Below, piece by piece: positions 42,395 to 50,446 of a DNA stretch of 64,000 bases. Below the pieces are notes generated by a model that worked only from the letters and a program-made list of their open reading frames with translations, had not been told where the DNA came from and did not search any database. How positions within the stretch are numbered: position 1 is the stretch's first letter; each line of letters begins with the position of its first letter. A program made the translations under genes and the position numbers. The stretch is from Streptosporangiaceae bacterium NEAU-GS5 (GTDB lineage Bacteria > Actinomycetota > Actinomycetes > Streptosporangiales > Streptosporangiaceae): positions 186,001-250,000 of the forward strand of contig JAGFNW010000006.1 of assembly GCA_017592665.1 (NCBI GenBank), read 5' to 3'.

Positions 42395-42846
42395 TCGTAT
42401 TCCAGGTCAGGAAGAGGAGATGGCGGTTCCGGGCTACGCCAGATCACGACATATCCGTCTCCCGCCTGCTCAACGGCATTACTTAGACGGTCAAGGTCGA
42501 AATCCGGCAAATACCGCAAGCGCGCGAGAAACGTCGCATCAGTCGCAGATCGCGGCACAACACAGCCTTCCCCGTCACGGTCGAGCAGGATGATGAAAAC
42601 CTCGCCGTCGGCCACCGTCTGACCTCCAACGCGGACTTCGACCACGTCTTCCCATGCGAGGGCTTCGACGCTCCCGTCGGCGTAATGCCGAGCCACACCC
42701 TCTTCTGTGACATAAACATAGGAATCGGGCGTGTGATGAGGATCTGTGGCGCCATGCGGGGCGCGCGAGTCCGGCGCTCTACTGGATGTGCCCGAGTCCG
42801 GCGCTCTACTGGATGTGCCCGAATCCGGCACGGAGTTGCCGTGCAT
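42391..42846 (-). CDS. small unknown protein with N-terminal tandem repeat
   Basis: 151 residues. Residues 7-27 repeat PDSGTSSRA, encoded by two identical 27-bp units. The remaining 110 residues look like a compact beta-rich domain (VYVTEEGVARHYADGS, LAWEDVVEVRV, DGEVFIILLDRDGEGCVVP). I do not recognise the family. The repeat part may be a linker or an artefact of an upstream start. Confidence 0.7.
   Translation of the reverse strand: MHGNSVPDSGTSSRAPDSGTSSRAPDSRAPHGATDPHHTPDSYVYVTEEGVARHYADGSVEALAWEDVVEVRVGGQTVADGEVFIILLDRDGEGCVVPRSATDATFLARLRYLPDFDLDRLSNAVEQAGDGYVVIWRSPEPPSPLPDLEYD
42767..42820 (-). repeat. 27-bp perfect tandem repeat
   Basis: Two identical 27-bp units (42767-42793, 42794-42820) plus a partial third, encoding a 9-residue repeat in the unknown protein. 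Confidence 0.9.
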
Positions 42847-42936
42847 GGGCGCGATTGTCGCGAGTCGCTGGCATCCCGTGCAAGGGAATGCACATCCTTA
42901 AGTCTGTCCGTATCGACTTGGTCTCCGGCTCGGACG

Positions 42937-43545
42937 TCACGTGCGCCAGTTCAGATGATCCCGTACGGCCCGGCGGGCCGCCTCGAGGGGACCCTTCGCG
43001 ATCACGTCGAGCAGCGCCCGGTGCTCGGCCACAAGTTCCTCGCGATCGTCGTAGACGTCGCGGAGCCGAACGAGGCCGAGCCGCGTCTCCGCAGCCAGTG
43101 CGGCGTACAACCGGACCAGCCGGGGACTGCCGGCCGCCTCGATCAGCGCCGCGTGCATGGCCATGTGGCAGGCCACCACGTCGGCCCAGGGCGCGGCGGC
43201 GTCGAGGCCGGCCAGCCGGTCGAGCGCCGCCTCGGCGGCCAGAACCCGGTTTCCGGTCACGGCCACCGCCATCAGGTCTTCGAGGGGGCGCCGGACGTAC
43301 ATGAGGTCGTCGAGGTCGGCCGTGGTCACCTCGGGCACGTAGGCGCTGCGGTTGCGCTCACGCCGCAGCAGGCCTTCGTGGACGAGCGCGGCCAGCGCCT
43401 CCCGGACCGTGGGCCGGGCCACGCCGTAGAGGGCGGACAGCTCCTGTTCGGTCAGCGGCGTGCCGGCCGGGATCTCACCGGACAGCACCCGCGTGCGCAG
43501 CGCCTCCGCGAGCGCCTCGACCGTGGAGACCGGCTTCAGGATCAC
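42937..43545 (-). CDS. GntR family regulator (FCD domain)
   Basis: 202 residues. N-terminal winged helix (LTEQELSALYGVARPTVREALAAL) and a C-terminal FCD helical effector domain with candidate metal-ligand His residues (ACHMAMHAALIEAAG, AEHRALLDVI). The GTG overlaps the upstream EamA stop (GTGA), so it is the second gene of that operon. The operator at 44477-44495 has the GT-N3-AC core bound by this family, pointing to autoregulation. Confidence 0.88.
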   Translation of the reverse strand: MILKPVSTVEALAEALRTRVLSGEIPAGTPLTEQELSALYGVARPTVREALAALVHEGLLRRERNRSAYVPEVTTADLDDLMYVRRPLEDLMAVAVTGNRVLAAEAALDRLAGLDAAAPWADVVACHMAMHAALIEAAGSPRLVRLYAALAAETRLGLVRLRDVYDDREELVAEHRALLDVIAKGPLEAARRAVRDHLNWRT

Positions 43546-44468
43546 ACGGGCACGCTATCGGGAGTCCGGCCGCCTCTGCCGGTCGACCTGTCACGCGCCC
43601 TGCCTGGCGCGGCGACGACGGCGAGGCTCACGGCGAGCAGAGCCAGCCCCGCCCACGAGACAGGCGACAGATGCTCACGCAGCACGACCACGCCGAGAAG
43701 CGCCGCCACGGCCGGCTCCGCGAGGGCAAGCGTGGCCGCCGAGGCGACGGGGGTGCCGCGAAGGCCGCGGCCGTAGAGGACGTAGGCCAGTGCGGTGGCG
43801 GCGCAGCCGAGGTAGAGCGCGGTGCCCAGCCCGCGCGGGCCGGCGAGCCAGCCGGGGCCGGTCACCAGCAGGATCGGCAGCATGATCGCGGCGGCGCCGC
43901 CGAACAGCACGCCCATGACGCCCGTCGAGTCGGACCCCTGGGCGAGCTGCCTGGCCGCGATCACGGCGTAGGACGCGTAGAGGAGCCCGCCGAGCAGCGC
44001 CAGCAGCACCCCGGCAGGATCGGCGCCCACGCCCGGCCCGCCGCCCGTGACGAGGCCGCCCAGGATGAGCAGCACGCAGCCGGCGATGGCCGCGGCCGTG
44101 CCGGCCGCCCAGCGCGCGCCCGGCGGCCTCCGGTCGAGCCACCAGGACAGCGCCCCGGTGAAGACCGGACCGCTGCCGATGGCCACCACCGTGCCGATCG
44201 CCACGCCCGTCGTGGCCACGGCCGCGAAGAAGCACAGCTGATAGGCGGCGACGGCCACCGCGCCGAACACGAGCGTTGACCAGCGCCGGGCCGAGAGCCC
44301 GGCCGGGAGGCGCCGTCTGGCCAGCAGGGCGAGGACGGCGCCGCCGATGACCAGGCGAGCGGCGGCCAGGGACACGGGTGTGGCGTCCGAGGCGAGGAGC
44401 CCGGCCGTGCCGGCCGTCCCCCACAGGACGGCGGCCGCGACGATCGCGGCGGGGCCGTGAGTCTTCAT
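43542..44468 (-). CDS. EamA/DMT family transporter
   Basis: 308 residues with ten predicted helices as two EamA repeats (AIVAAAVLWGTAGTAGLLAS and GVLLALLGGLLYASYAVIAA). Drug/metabolite export. Cotranscribed with the GntR regulator; the -10 GACAAT (minus strand, 44476-44481) is covered by the operator and lies 7 bases from ATG. Confidence 0.88.
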   Translation of the reverse strand: MKTHGPAAIVAAAVLWGTAGTAGLLASDATPVSLAAARLVIGGAVLALLARRRLPAGLSARRWSTLVFGAVAVAAYQLCFFAAVATTGVAIGTVVAIGSGPVFTGALSWWLDRRPPGARWAAGTAAAIAGCVLLILGGLVTGGGPGVGADPAGVLLALLGGLLYASYAVIAARQLAQGSDSTGVMGVLFGGAAAIMLPILLVTGPGWLAGPRGLGTALYLGCAATALAYVLYGRGLRGTPVASAATLALAEPAVAALLGVVVLREHLSPVSWAGLALLAVSLAVVAAPGRARDRSTGRGGRTPDSVPV

Positions 44469-44476
44469 GCCCCTGA

Positions 44477-44495
44477 TTGTCTGACAACCAGACAA
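44477..44495. promoter_or_regulatory. GntR-type operator over the EamA promoter
   Basis: TTGTCTG-acaac-CAGACAA with perfect 7-bp arms; the inner TTGTCTGACAA is itself palindromic and fits the FadR-type core GT-N3-AC. It overlaps the -10 box of the EamA-GntR operon. Confidence 0.6.
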
Positions 44496-44562
44496 GGCGC
44501 GCCACTGGTTATTGGGCAATGGTTGCGCGTCATTACGGCTCGTAATCGCTAGGCTCTGTCCG

Positions 44563-44931
44563 GTGACGTACACGATGGCGCCCACGGGAATGGGCGTGGC
44601 CGCGGCGATCCGGCAGGCGCGGCTGCGCGGAGCGACTCCACATGTGCTCGACGGCGCGGCCGTGCGCGACTCCGCGGCGATGCTCGACTCGGTCGCGGGC
44701 ACGCTCCGCTTTCCCGAGGATTTCAGCCACAACCTCACTGCCCTATATGACTGTTTGACCGATCTGTCCTGGCTGCCGGCCGGAGAACACGTCCTGATCT
44801 GGGGAAAACCGTCGGTCTTGCGGCGGTCGGATCCGACTGGATTCGAGGCCATCAACGGCGCTCTTTCCGACGCTGTGTCGGACGGCTGCGCGGGGCCCGC
44901 GACGCTTTCGGTAGTGATCCTTTCGAACTAG
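44563..44931 (+). CDS. barstar family protein
   Basis: 122 residues. Core of the barnase-inhibitor fold is visible: HVLDGAAVRDSAAMLDSVAG, LRFPEDFSHNLTALYDCLTDL and the terminal LSVVILSN strand. It would bind and inhibit a ribonuclease, but no barnase is encoded nearby. GTG 44563 is leaderless after TAGGCT (44550-44555). Standalone barstar proteins are common in actinobacteria. Confidence 0.85.
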   Translation: MTYTMAPTGMGVAAAIRQARLRGATPHVLDGAAVRDSAAMLDSVAGTLRFPEDFSHNLTALYDCLTDLSWLPAGEHVLIWGKPSVLRRSDPTGFEAINGALSDAVSDGCAGPATLSVVILSN

Positions 44932-44998
44932 CCGACGCCTCGCGAAAAAGGCCCGAATTTGTTAGTAAGGTTGCCTAGTGACGCCCCACCCACATTGC

Positions 44999-45004
44999 TA
45001 GTGT
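44999..45004 (+). promoter_or_regulatory. -10 box of the conservon kinase gene
   Basis: TAGTGT about 42 bp before ATG 45047, implying a leadered transcript, unlike most promoters in the window. Confidence 0.35.
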
Positions 45005-45046
45005 TTCGCCACACTTAACGCGCGTGTCACCCGATGGGCAGGTCGC

Positions 45047-47170
45047 ATGGCAGGCGGGAAACGCTCGATTCGCGGCAAGATCATCGCGATCCTTCTCGTG
45101 CCCGTCGTGTCACTGGTGGTCGTATGGGCATTCGCCGCCACCGTGACCATTCAGAGCGCGCTCGAGCTGTTACGCATCAGCACGATCTACGACAACGTGG
45201 TCGTCCCCTCGCGTACCGTCGTGACCGAGTTACAACATGAACGTCTGATGTCGGCCGTCTTCCTCGGCTCGGCGTCCTCGTTCCACACCAACCTCGACGC
45301 GCAGCGTCAGCGCACCGACGCCGCCGCCGACGACCTCGCGAGGATGTCCAAGGCCGCGGCGGCGGACACCCCGCCCGCCATGTGGGACCGGCTGCAGGAG
45401 CTGCTGCGCCAGCTGCACCGGCTCGACGCGCTCCGCGACCAGGTCGACGGCCGCGACCTGTCGCGGCTCAACGGCATCGAGGAATACAGCTCGATCGTCG
45501 AGACCGGCTATCAGGTCTACGACCGCATCATGATCTCCCCCGACCTCGACCTTGTGCAGCAGACCAAGGCGATCATCCTGGTCGGCCGGAGCCGCGAGGT
45601 CGTCAGCCAGGAATCCGCGCTGATCTCGGGCGCGCTCGAGGCCGGCCGGATGACCAAGGGCGAGCACCAGGCCTTCTCCGAGATGGTCGGCAAGCGCCGG
45701 CTCCTCTACCAGCTCGGCACCAGCCAGCTCGACCCCGAGCTGCTCAAGCCGTATCAGGGCCTCGACAACTCGCCCGCCTACACCTCGTTCGTCACGATGG
45801 AGAACCAGGTCGTCGGCGACCTCACGCAAGACGTGCCGCTGCCGCCCGCCGCCACCCCGTGGCGCAGCACGGCCGAGGCCCTGTCCGGCACGTTCGACGA
45901 CCTCGGCGGCGAGACCAGCCGGAAGATCAGCGAGCGGGCCGCGCCGTTGGCCAGGAACATCCTCCTCCGCGTCGGCGCGGTCGGCGGGCTCGGCCTGCTG
46001 GGCGTCGCGCTGACCGTGTTCATCTCGTTCCGGTTCGCCCGGCGGCTGACCGTGGAACTGGTCGAGCTCGAAAGCGCGGCACGCGACCTCGCCGACAACA
46101 AGCTGCCCGGCATCGTCACCCGGCTCAAGCTCGGCGAGGACGTCGACGTCCAGGCCGAGTCGCCGCCGATCGCCACCGGGGAGACGCTGGAGGTCGCCAA
46201 CGTCGGCCGGGCCTTCGACTCGGTGCGGCGCACCGCCATCGAGGCGGCCGTCGGCCAGGCCGAGATGCGCAAGAGCATCAACAAGGTCTTCGTCAACCTC
46301 GCCCGGCGCAGCCAGTCGCTGCTCCATCGCCAGCTGTCCATGCTCGACGGCCTGGAGCGGCAGGTCACCGACCCCGAACTGCTCGAGGAACTGTTCGGCG
46401 TCGACCACCTGACCACCCGCATGCGACGGCACTCCGAAGGTCTGATCATCCTGTCCGGCTCGGCCCCCGGCCGCGGCTGGCGCAACCCCGTTCCTCTGTA
46501 CGACGTGGTGCGCGCTGCCGTCGAAGAAGTCGAGGACTACCTCCGGGTCACCATCGCCGTGCCCTACGACCACGCGCTCGTCGGCGGGGCCGTGACCGAC
46601 ACCATCCACATGATCGCCGAGCTGGTGGAGAACGCCACGATCTTCTCCCCGCCGCAGGCGCAGGTCCTGATCCGCGGCGAGGCCGTGGCCCGCGGGTTCG
46701 CCCTGGAGATCGAGGACCGCGGCCTCGGCATATCGCTCGAGGTGATGGCGCAGATCAACGCGCAGCTCGCCGACCCGCCCGAATTCAACCTGGCCGACAG
46801 CGACCGGCTCGGCCTGTTCGTCGTGGGCCAGCTGGCCAAACGCCACGGGATCAAGGTGTCGCTGCGGACCTCCCCGTACGGCGGGACGAGCGCCATCGCC
46901 CTCATCCCGAGAGACCTGGTGGTGCCCGCGGACAGCAACGAGGTCGAGCGGCTCGCGACGCCGGAGCCGGAGCCCGAACCGCGGCCGCGGCCCATCCCCG
47001 CGCTGGTCGTCATGGACGCCGAAGACGACGACGACGTGGACGCGGCCGGTCTCCCCCGGCGCGTACGGCAGGCCAGTCTCGCCCCGCAGCTACGTGAGGA
47101 ACGGCCGGGAAACGTGTACACCTCGTTCAAGGCGGGCTGGCGCCGGGCACAGGATGAGGAGTCGTCGTGA
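45047..47170 (+). CDS. conservon-type sensor histidine kinase (CvnA-like)
   Basis: 707 residues. N-terminal helix (13-33), a large extracellular nitrate/nitrite-sensing (NIT) type helical domain to about 310, second helix, HAMP-like linker, then an unusual kinase core (EMRKSINKVFVNLARRSQSLLHRQ) and ATPase domain with ELVENATIFSPP and DSDRLGLFVVGQLAKRHGI. In conservons this kinase works with roadblock, DUF742 and GTPase partners. ATG with GCAGG upstream. Couples to the DUF742 gene by GTGA. Confidence 0.9.
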   Translation: MAGGKRSIRGKIIAILLVPVVSLVVVWAFAATVTIQSALELLRISTIYDNVVVPSRTVVTELQHERLMSAVFLGSASSFHTNLDAQRQRTDAAADDLARMSKAAAADTPPAMWDRLQELLRQLHRLDALRDQVDGRDLSRLNGIEEYSSIVETGYQVYDRIMISPDLDLVQQTKAIILVGRSREVVSQESALISGALEAGRMTKGEHQAFSEMVGKRRLLYQLGTSQLDPELLKPYQGLDNSPAYTSFVTMENQVVGDLTQDVPLPPAATPWRSTAEALSGTFDDLGGETSRKISERAAPLARNILLRVGAVGGLGLLGVALTVFISFRFARRLTVELVELESAARDLADNKLPGIVTRLKLGEDVDVQAESPPIATGETLEVANVGRAFDSVRRTAIEAAVGQAEMRKSINKVFVNLARRSQSLLHRQLSMLDGLERQVTDPELLEELFGVDHLTTRMRRHSEGLIILSGSAPGRGWRNPVPLYDVVRAAVEEVEDYLRVTIAVPYDHALVGGAVTDTIHMIAELVENATIFSPPQAQVLIRGEAVARGFALEIEDRGLGISLEVMAQINAQLADPPEFNLADSDRLGLFVVGQLAKRHGIKVSLRTSPYGGTSAIALIPRDLVVPADSNEVERLATPEPEPEPRPRPIPALVVMDAEDDDDVDAAGLPRRVRQASLAPQLREERPGNVYTSFKAGWRRAQDEESS

Positions 47171-47514
47171 CAGAGGAGGACTTCGGTCCGTTGCTCCGGC
47201 CCTACACGCTCACTCGTGGACGGACGCGACCAACCGGGCCGGAGTTCGACCTGATGACGGTCATCCGGGCCCGTCCCACGGGCGACGCGGCCGGGCTGGC
47301 CCCCGAGCACCTGCGGATCCTGCGCATCATCCGCACGGTCGCGGTGCCGGTCGCCGACCTCGCCGCCGAGGTGGGCCTGTCGCTCAACGTCGTCCGCATC
47401 CTGCTCGGCGACCTTCGCGACCGCGGCCTGATCAGCAGCGCCGTCCTCGCCGGCGGCTCCCAGCCCGAGGCCCGAGTGCTGCTGGAAGTCATCCAGGGCC
47501 TGCGCTCCCTCTGA
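47167..47514 (+). CDS. DUF742 protein (CvnC-like)
   Basis: 115 residues. GPLLRPYTLTRGRTRP at the N-terminus and a winged-helix part PEHLRILRIIRTVAVPVADLA..VGLSLNVVRILLGDL, the DUF742 pattern. In complete conservons it lies between a roadblock protein and a small GTPase; here it directly follows the kinase, and neither of those partners is present. Confidence 0.9.
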   Translation: MTEEDFGPLLRPYTLTRGRTRPTGPEFDLMTVIRARPTGDAAGLAPEHLRILRIIRTVAVPVADLAAEVGLSLNVVRILLGDLRDRGLISSAVLAGGSQPEARVLLEVIQGLRSL

Positions 47515-47527
47515 CCCACAGGCGCCG

Positions 47528-47953
47528 CTACAGACGCTCGAGGCGCTCGGTGACGTACCAGCGGGCCGGGGAGGCGATCTCGTCGACGTAGCGTTCGAGG
47601 ATGGTCATGCAGGCGTCCACCCGGGCGGTCTCGACCTGCGGGAGGGCGAGCAGCATCTCGCCGTCGTCCAGCGTCACGTCGCCCGCGAGGACGAACACGT
47701 CCGGGCCGGGGTCGAGGGTGACCGTGAAGACCATCTCCACGCCGCCGGGCAGCCGCAGCTCCAGGCCGACCCTGACGACCCGACCGGTAAGGTCGGAAAC
47801 CACCTCGCCCCCGACATGCGGGTAGTAGTCGGCGTGGATGGCCTGCCGCACCTCTTCGAATCGGCGGGCCGCCCGCATCAGCGCCTGTAATAAGCCTGCC
47901 GCCGACGAGTCGGCCGCGCTCCGGCTGCCGGAGTCCAGTCCACTGGAGTCCAC
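47528..47953 (-). CDS. unknown small protein
   Basis: 141 residues, acidic, no signal or helix of membrane type. Alternating strands and helices (VEMVFTVTLDPGPDVFVLAG, VETARVDACMTILERYVDEI) are reminiscent of YbjN-like proteins, but I cannot assign it. GTG start; converges on the DUF742 gene. Confidence 0.65.
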   Translation of the reverse strand: MDSSGLDSGSRSAADSSAAGLLQALMRAARRFEEVRQAIHADYYPHVGGEVVSDLTGRVVRVGLELRLPGGVEMVFTVTLDPGPDVFVLAGDVTLDDGEMLLALPQVETARVDACMTILERYVDEIASPARWYVTERLERL

Positions 47954-47967
47954 TTATGCAGCGTAGA

Positions 47968-48885
47968 TCATTTCACTGGGGCGGTCGTGGGGATCGGGGT
48001 GGGCGGCTTGCGCCTGCTGCGCGAGACCGCCACGCCCGCCAGGCACAGCGCGCCGCCGACGAAGGTCAGCCAGCCCGGGACCTCGCGAAGCACCAGCCAC
48101 GCCATGAGGACGACGATCGCCGGAACCACATACGTCGTGGCGCCCATCTTTCCCGCCGTCGTCCTGGACAGCGCATAAGCCCAGGTCGTGAATGCCAGAG
48201 CGGTCGGGAACAGGCCCAGATAGATGACGTCGAGGGTGGCCGACAGCGGGGCGTCGGCCACCTCGCCGATCAGCTGGCCGGAGAAGGGCAGGCAGGCCAC
48301 GGTGCCGACGATGCAGCCGAACGTGGTCACCTGCAGCGGCGAGCCGTGCTGGAGCGCCGGCTTCTGCAGCACGACGCCGAACGCGTAGCCGACGGCCGCG
48401 AGGACGCACAGCATCACGCCCGCGATCGACGAGCTGCCGCCCTCGGACATCGAGGCCCCGACGACCACCGCGCCGACGAACGAGACGGCCATGCCGGCGA
48501 ACAGCCGCGACGGAAAGCCCTCGCGGAGCAGCCAGCCGCCGAGCAGCGCGATCAGGATGGGCCCGATGTTGACGACCATGGCCGCGGTGCCGGCGTCGAC
48601 GTGCTGCTCGCCCCAGTTGAGCGCGACCATGTAGAGCCCGAACCACAGGACGCCGGAGCCGATGATCCCCGGCCAGGCGCCCCGTGGCGGCAGCCCTTCG
48701 CGCTTGAACAGCCAATATGCGGCCAGGGCCAGGCTGCCGACGGCGAGCCGGCCGAGCGCGAGCGCGCCCGGCGAATAGTGCGCGGCCGCACTGCGGATGG
48801 CGACGAAGGCCGACGCCCAGAGCAGCACGGTTATCCCGACCGCTATGAGGGCACGCCGATCCATCGCACTGCTCTGCTGCTCCAT
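47968..48885 (-). CDS. EamA/DMT family transporter
   Basis: 305 residues, ten helices in two EamA repeats (VGITVLLWASAFVAIRSAAA, GVMLCVLAAVGYAFGVVLQK). ATG 48885 is taken because TAGGGT on the minus strand (48893-48898) lies 7 bases upstream; GTG 48894 is the next option. Export of amino acids or small metabolites. Confidence 0.88.
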   Translation of the reverse strand: MEQQSSAMDRRALIAVGITVLLWASAFVAIRSAAAHYSPGALALGRLAVGSLALAAYWLFKREGLPPRGAWPGIIGSGVLWFGLYMVALNWGEQHVDAGTAAMVVNIGPILIALLGGWLLREGFPSRLFAGMAVSFVGAVVVGASMSEGGSSSIAGVMLCVLAAVGYAFGVVLQKPALQHGSPLQVTTFGCIVGTVACLPFSGQLIGEVADAPLSATLDVIYLGLFPTALAFTTWAYALSRTTAGKMGATTYVVPAIVVLMAWLVLREVPGWLTFVGGALCLAGVAVSRSRRKPPTPIPTTAPVK

Positions 48886-48948
48886 GACCGCCACCCTAGA
48901 ACGCGGACGTTTCGTTCTTCACCGCAGTATTCGGACGTCTAACTCGCG

Positions 48949-49458
48949 TCAGTATTTGCCGGGGTCGGCGGCGTAGGCGACCATCCAGTGCGGCCGCAGC
49001 CGGTAGTAGATGACATCGCCCCACTCGTGGGGCGACTCCCCATAGTGGGCCGTGAGATGGGCGAGGATGACCGGCCACTCGGCGGCGTCGGGACCGCCGG
49101 CCGGATTGAGCGGCTCGGCCTCGCCGTGGGTGAAGACGCCCAGCGCTTCACCGATCATGTAGGCGACGCTGACCTGGGGCCGGGCCGCGAGATGGATCGC
49201 CTTGGCGGCCGTGCGCGCCGTGCCGAACACCCAGCGACCGTGCCAGAAGTGGCCGTCGATGCCGCTGATGCGGGGCGCTCCGCCCGCGGTGACCGTGGAG
49301 ATCGAGAGCGTGCACATGCCGGTGAGCGCGCCTGCCATCTGGCGGGCGTCGATCGTGCGCCCCGGGCGGACGATCGAGCGAAGATGCCCGGTCGACCCGG
49401 CCAGCGAGGTGTCGAGCAGCCCCTGGAGCTCGGCGAGCTCGGCGTCCGTCTCGTACAT
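48949..49458 (-). CDS. pyridoxamine 5'-phosphate oxidase-type (flavin/F420) protein
   Basis: 169 residues. Split-barrel pattern: CTLSISTVTAGGAPRISGIDGHFWHGRWVFG near residue 50 and KAIHLAARPQVSVAYMIGEALGVF. Binds FMN or F420; the reaction is unknown. ATG 49458 (GTG 49464 possible). Confidence 0.8.
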   Translation of the reverse strand: MYETDAELAELQGLLDTSLAGSTGHLRSIVRPGRTIDARQMAGALTGMCTLSISTVTAGGAPRISGIDGHFWHGRWVFGTARTAAKAIHLAARPQVSVAYMIGEALGVFTHGEAEPLNPAGGPDAAEWPVILAHLTAHYGESPHEWGDVIYYRLRPHWMVAYAADPGKY

Positions 49459-49508
49459 GCCCACACTCTCGCACCCGCCACCGACAATTCCACGGGCTCC
49501 CGCGAAGA

Positions 49509-49988
49509 TCATCCCTGCTGGAGCCGGGCCAGCAACTCCTCCATCCGCTCGTCCGAGTCGTGCACGCCGTGCTCCATGCCGGAGGCGATCATCCCGTCAC
49601 GGTCTTCGACCGACTGGAAGCACGACACGGTCCGCGCGACCGTGCGTCCGTCGTGCTCCTCGAGCGTGAGGGTCTCCAGGGCCACGTGGCCGGGCATCCC
49701 CTCGAACTCGAAGGTCTGCACCGTGCCGTCCGGCGTGGGCGTGCCGTGGAAGATCCCGCGGAAGGCGAACTCGTTGCCGTCCGCGTCGACGTGGACGTAG
49801 CGCCACTTGCCGCCGTCGCGCAGGTCGAACTCCTCGACCCGCAGCGTCAGCTCTCGCGGGCCGAGCCACTGGGCCAGCAGGTCGGGCTCGGTGTACGCCC
49901 GGAACACCAGGTCGCGCGGGGCGGTGAACTCGCGGGTCATGATGATCTGCGAGCTGCCCGGCGTGGCGGTGATCTGCGTCTTAGCCAT
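49509..49988 (-). CDS. SRPBCC (AHSA1-type) protein
   Basis: 159 residues. FTAPRDLVFRAYTEPDLLAQWLGP at the N-terminus and the helix-grip ending HGVHDSDERMEELLARL are typical of AHSA1-domain proteins that bind small ligands. AGGAG ribosome site; overlaps the ArsR gene by 8 bases. ArsR-SRPBCC pairs of this type are very common in actinobacteria. Confidence 0.9.
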   Translation of the reverse strand: MAKTQITATPGSSQIIMTREFTAPRDLVFRAYTEPDLLAQWLGPRELTLRVEEFDLRDGGKWRYVHVDADGNEFAFRGIFHGTPTPDGTVQTFEFEGMPGHVALETLTLEEHDGRTVARTVSCFQSVEDRDGMIASGMEHGVHDSDERMEELLARLQQG

Positions 49989-50340
49989 GGTCGTGCTCCT
50001 GTCCTTGATCCTTGTCGGCTTTCCCCTGAAGGGCGAGCAGCAGCAGGTCGAGCCGCTCGTGACTCTCATCCCAGAAACGCTGGTAGCGCGCCAGCCATGT
50101 GGTCACCTCGCGCAGCGGCTCGGCTTCCAGATGGCTGAGCCTTGCCGTCGCGCGGCGTGCGCGCGAGATGAGGCCCGCCTGCTCCAGCACCTTGAGGTGC
50201 CGCGAGATCGCCGGCTGGGACACATCGAACGGCGCCGCGAGTTCGGCGACGGTCGCGTCCCCCTCGATCAGGCGCGTCAGGATGGCGCGCCTGATCGGGT
50301 CGGCGAGAGCCCCGAAAACGAGGCTCAGCTGGTCGGCCAC
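49981..50340 (-). CDS. ArsR family regulator
   Basis: 119 residues, winged helix: VFGALADPIRRAILTRLIEG, VAELAAPFDVSQPAISRHLKVLEQAGLI. No metal-binding CxC is visible, as in the SRPBCC-linked group. GTG 50340 is chosen because AAGGTGG precedes it and homologues begin near VADQLSL; ATG 50370 would add 10 residues. Confidence 0.85.
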   Translation of the reverse strand: MADQLSLVFGALADPIRRAILTRLIEGDATVAELAAPFDVSQPAISRHLKVLEQAGLISRARRATARLSHLEAEPLREVTTWLARYQRFWDESHERLDLLLLALQGKADKDQGQEHDHG

Positions 50341-50354
50341 TTCATAACCACCTT

Positions 50355-50373
50355 GTTCTAGAACGAACATGTT
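50355..50373. promoter_or_regulatory. palindromic sites before the ArsR gene
   Basis: GTTCTAGAAC (50355-50364) and AACATGTT (50366-50373) lie directly upstream of GTG 50340, a plausible operator for autoregulation. If ATG 50370 were the start, they would be inside the gene. Confidence 0.4.
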
Positions 50374-50409
50374 AAATATGTGCCTCGGCTCCCATTCCTG
50401 TCAAGGGGC

Positions 50410-50440
50410 TTGAGTCTCCCCTCGGAGGAGACGCCAGAGT
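50410..50440 (+). promoter_or_regulatory. MerR-type promoter with 19-bp spacer
   Basis: -35 TTGAGT (50410-50415), 19-bp spacer, -10 CAGAGT (50435-50440). The palindrome GTCTCC-cctcgga-GGAGAC (50414-50432) fills the spacer, the classical arrangement for MerR action. ATG follows 6 bases after the -10 box. Confidence 0.6.
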
Positions 50441-50446
50441 GGGCAC

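Noticed and set aside
44563-47514. Toxin-antitoxin locus
   Set aside because: Barstar is present, but neighbouring genes are a signalling kinase and DUF742 protein, not an RNase toxin.
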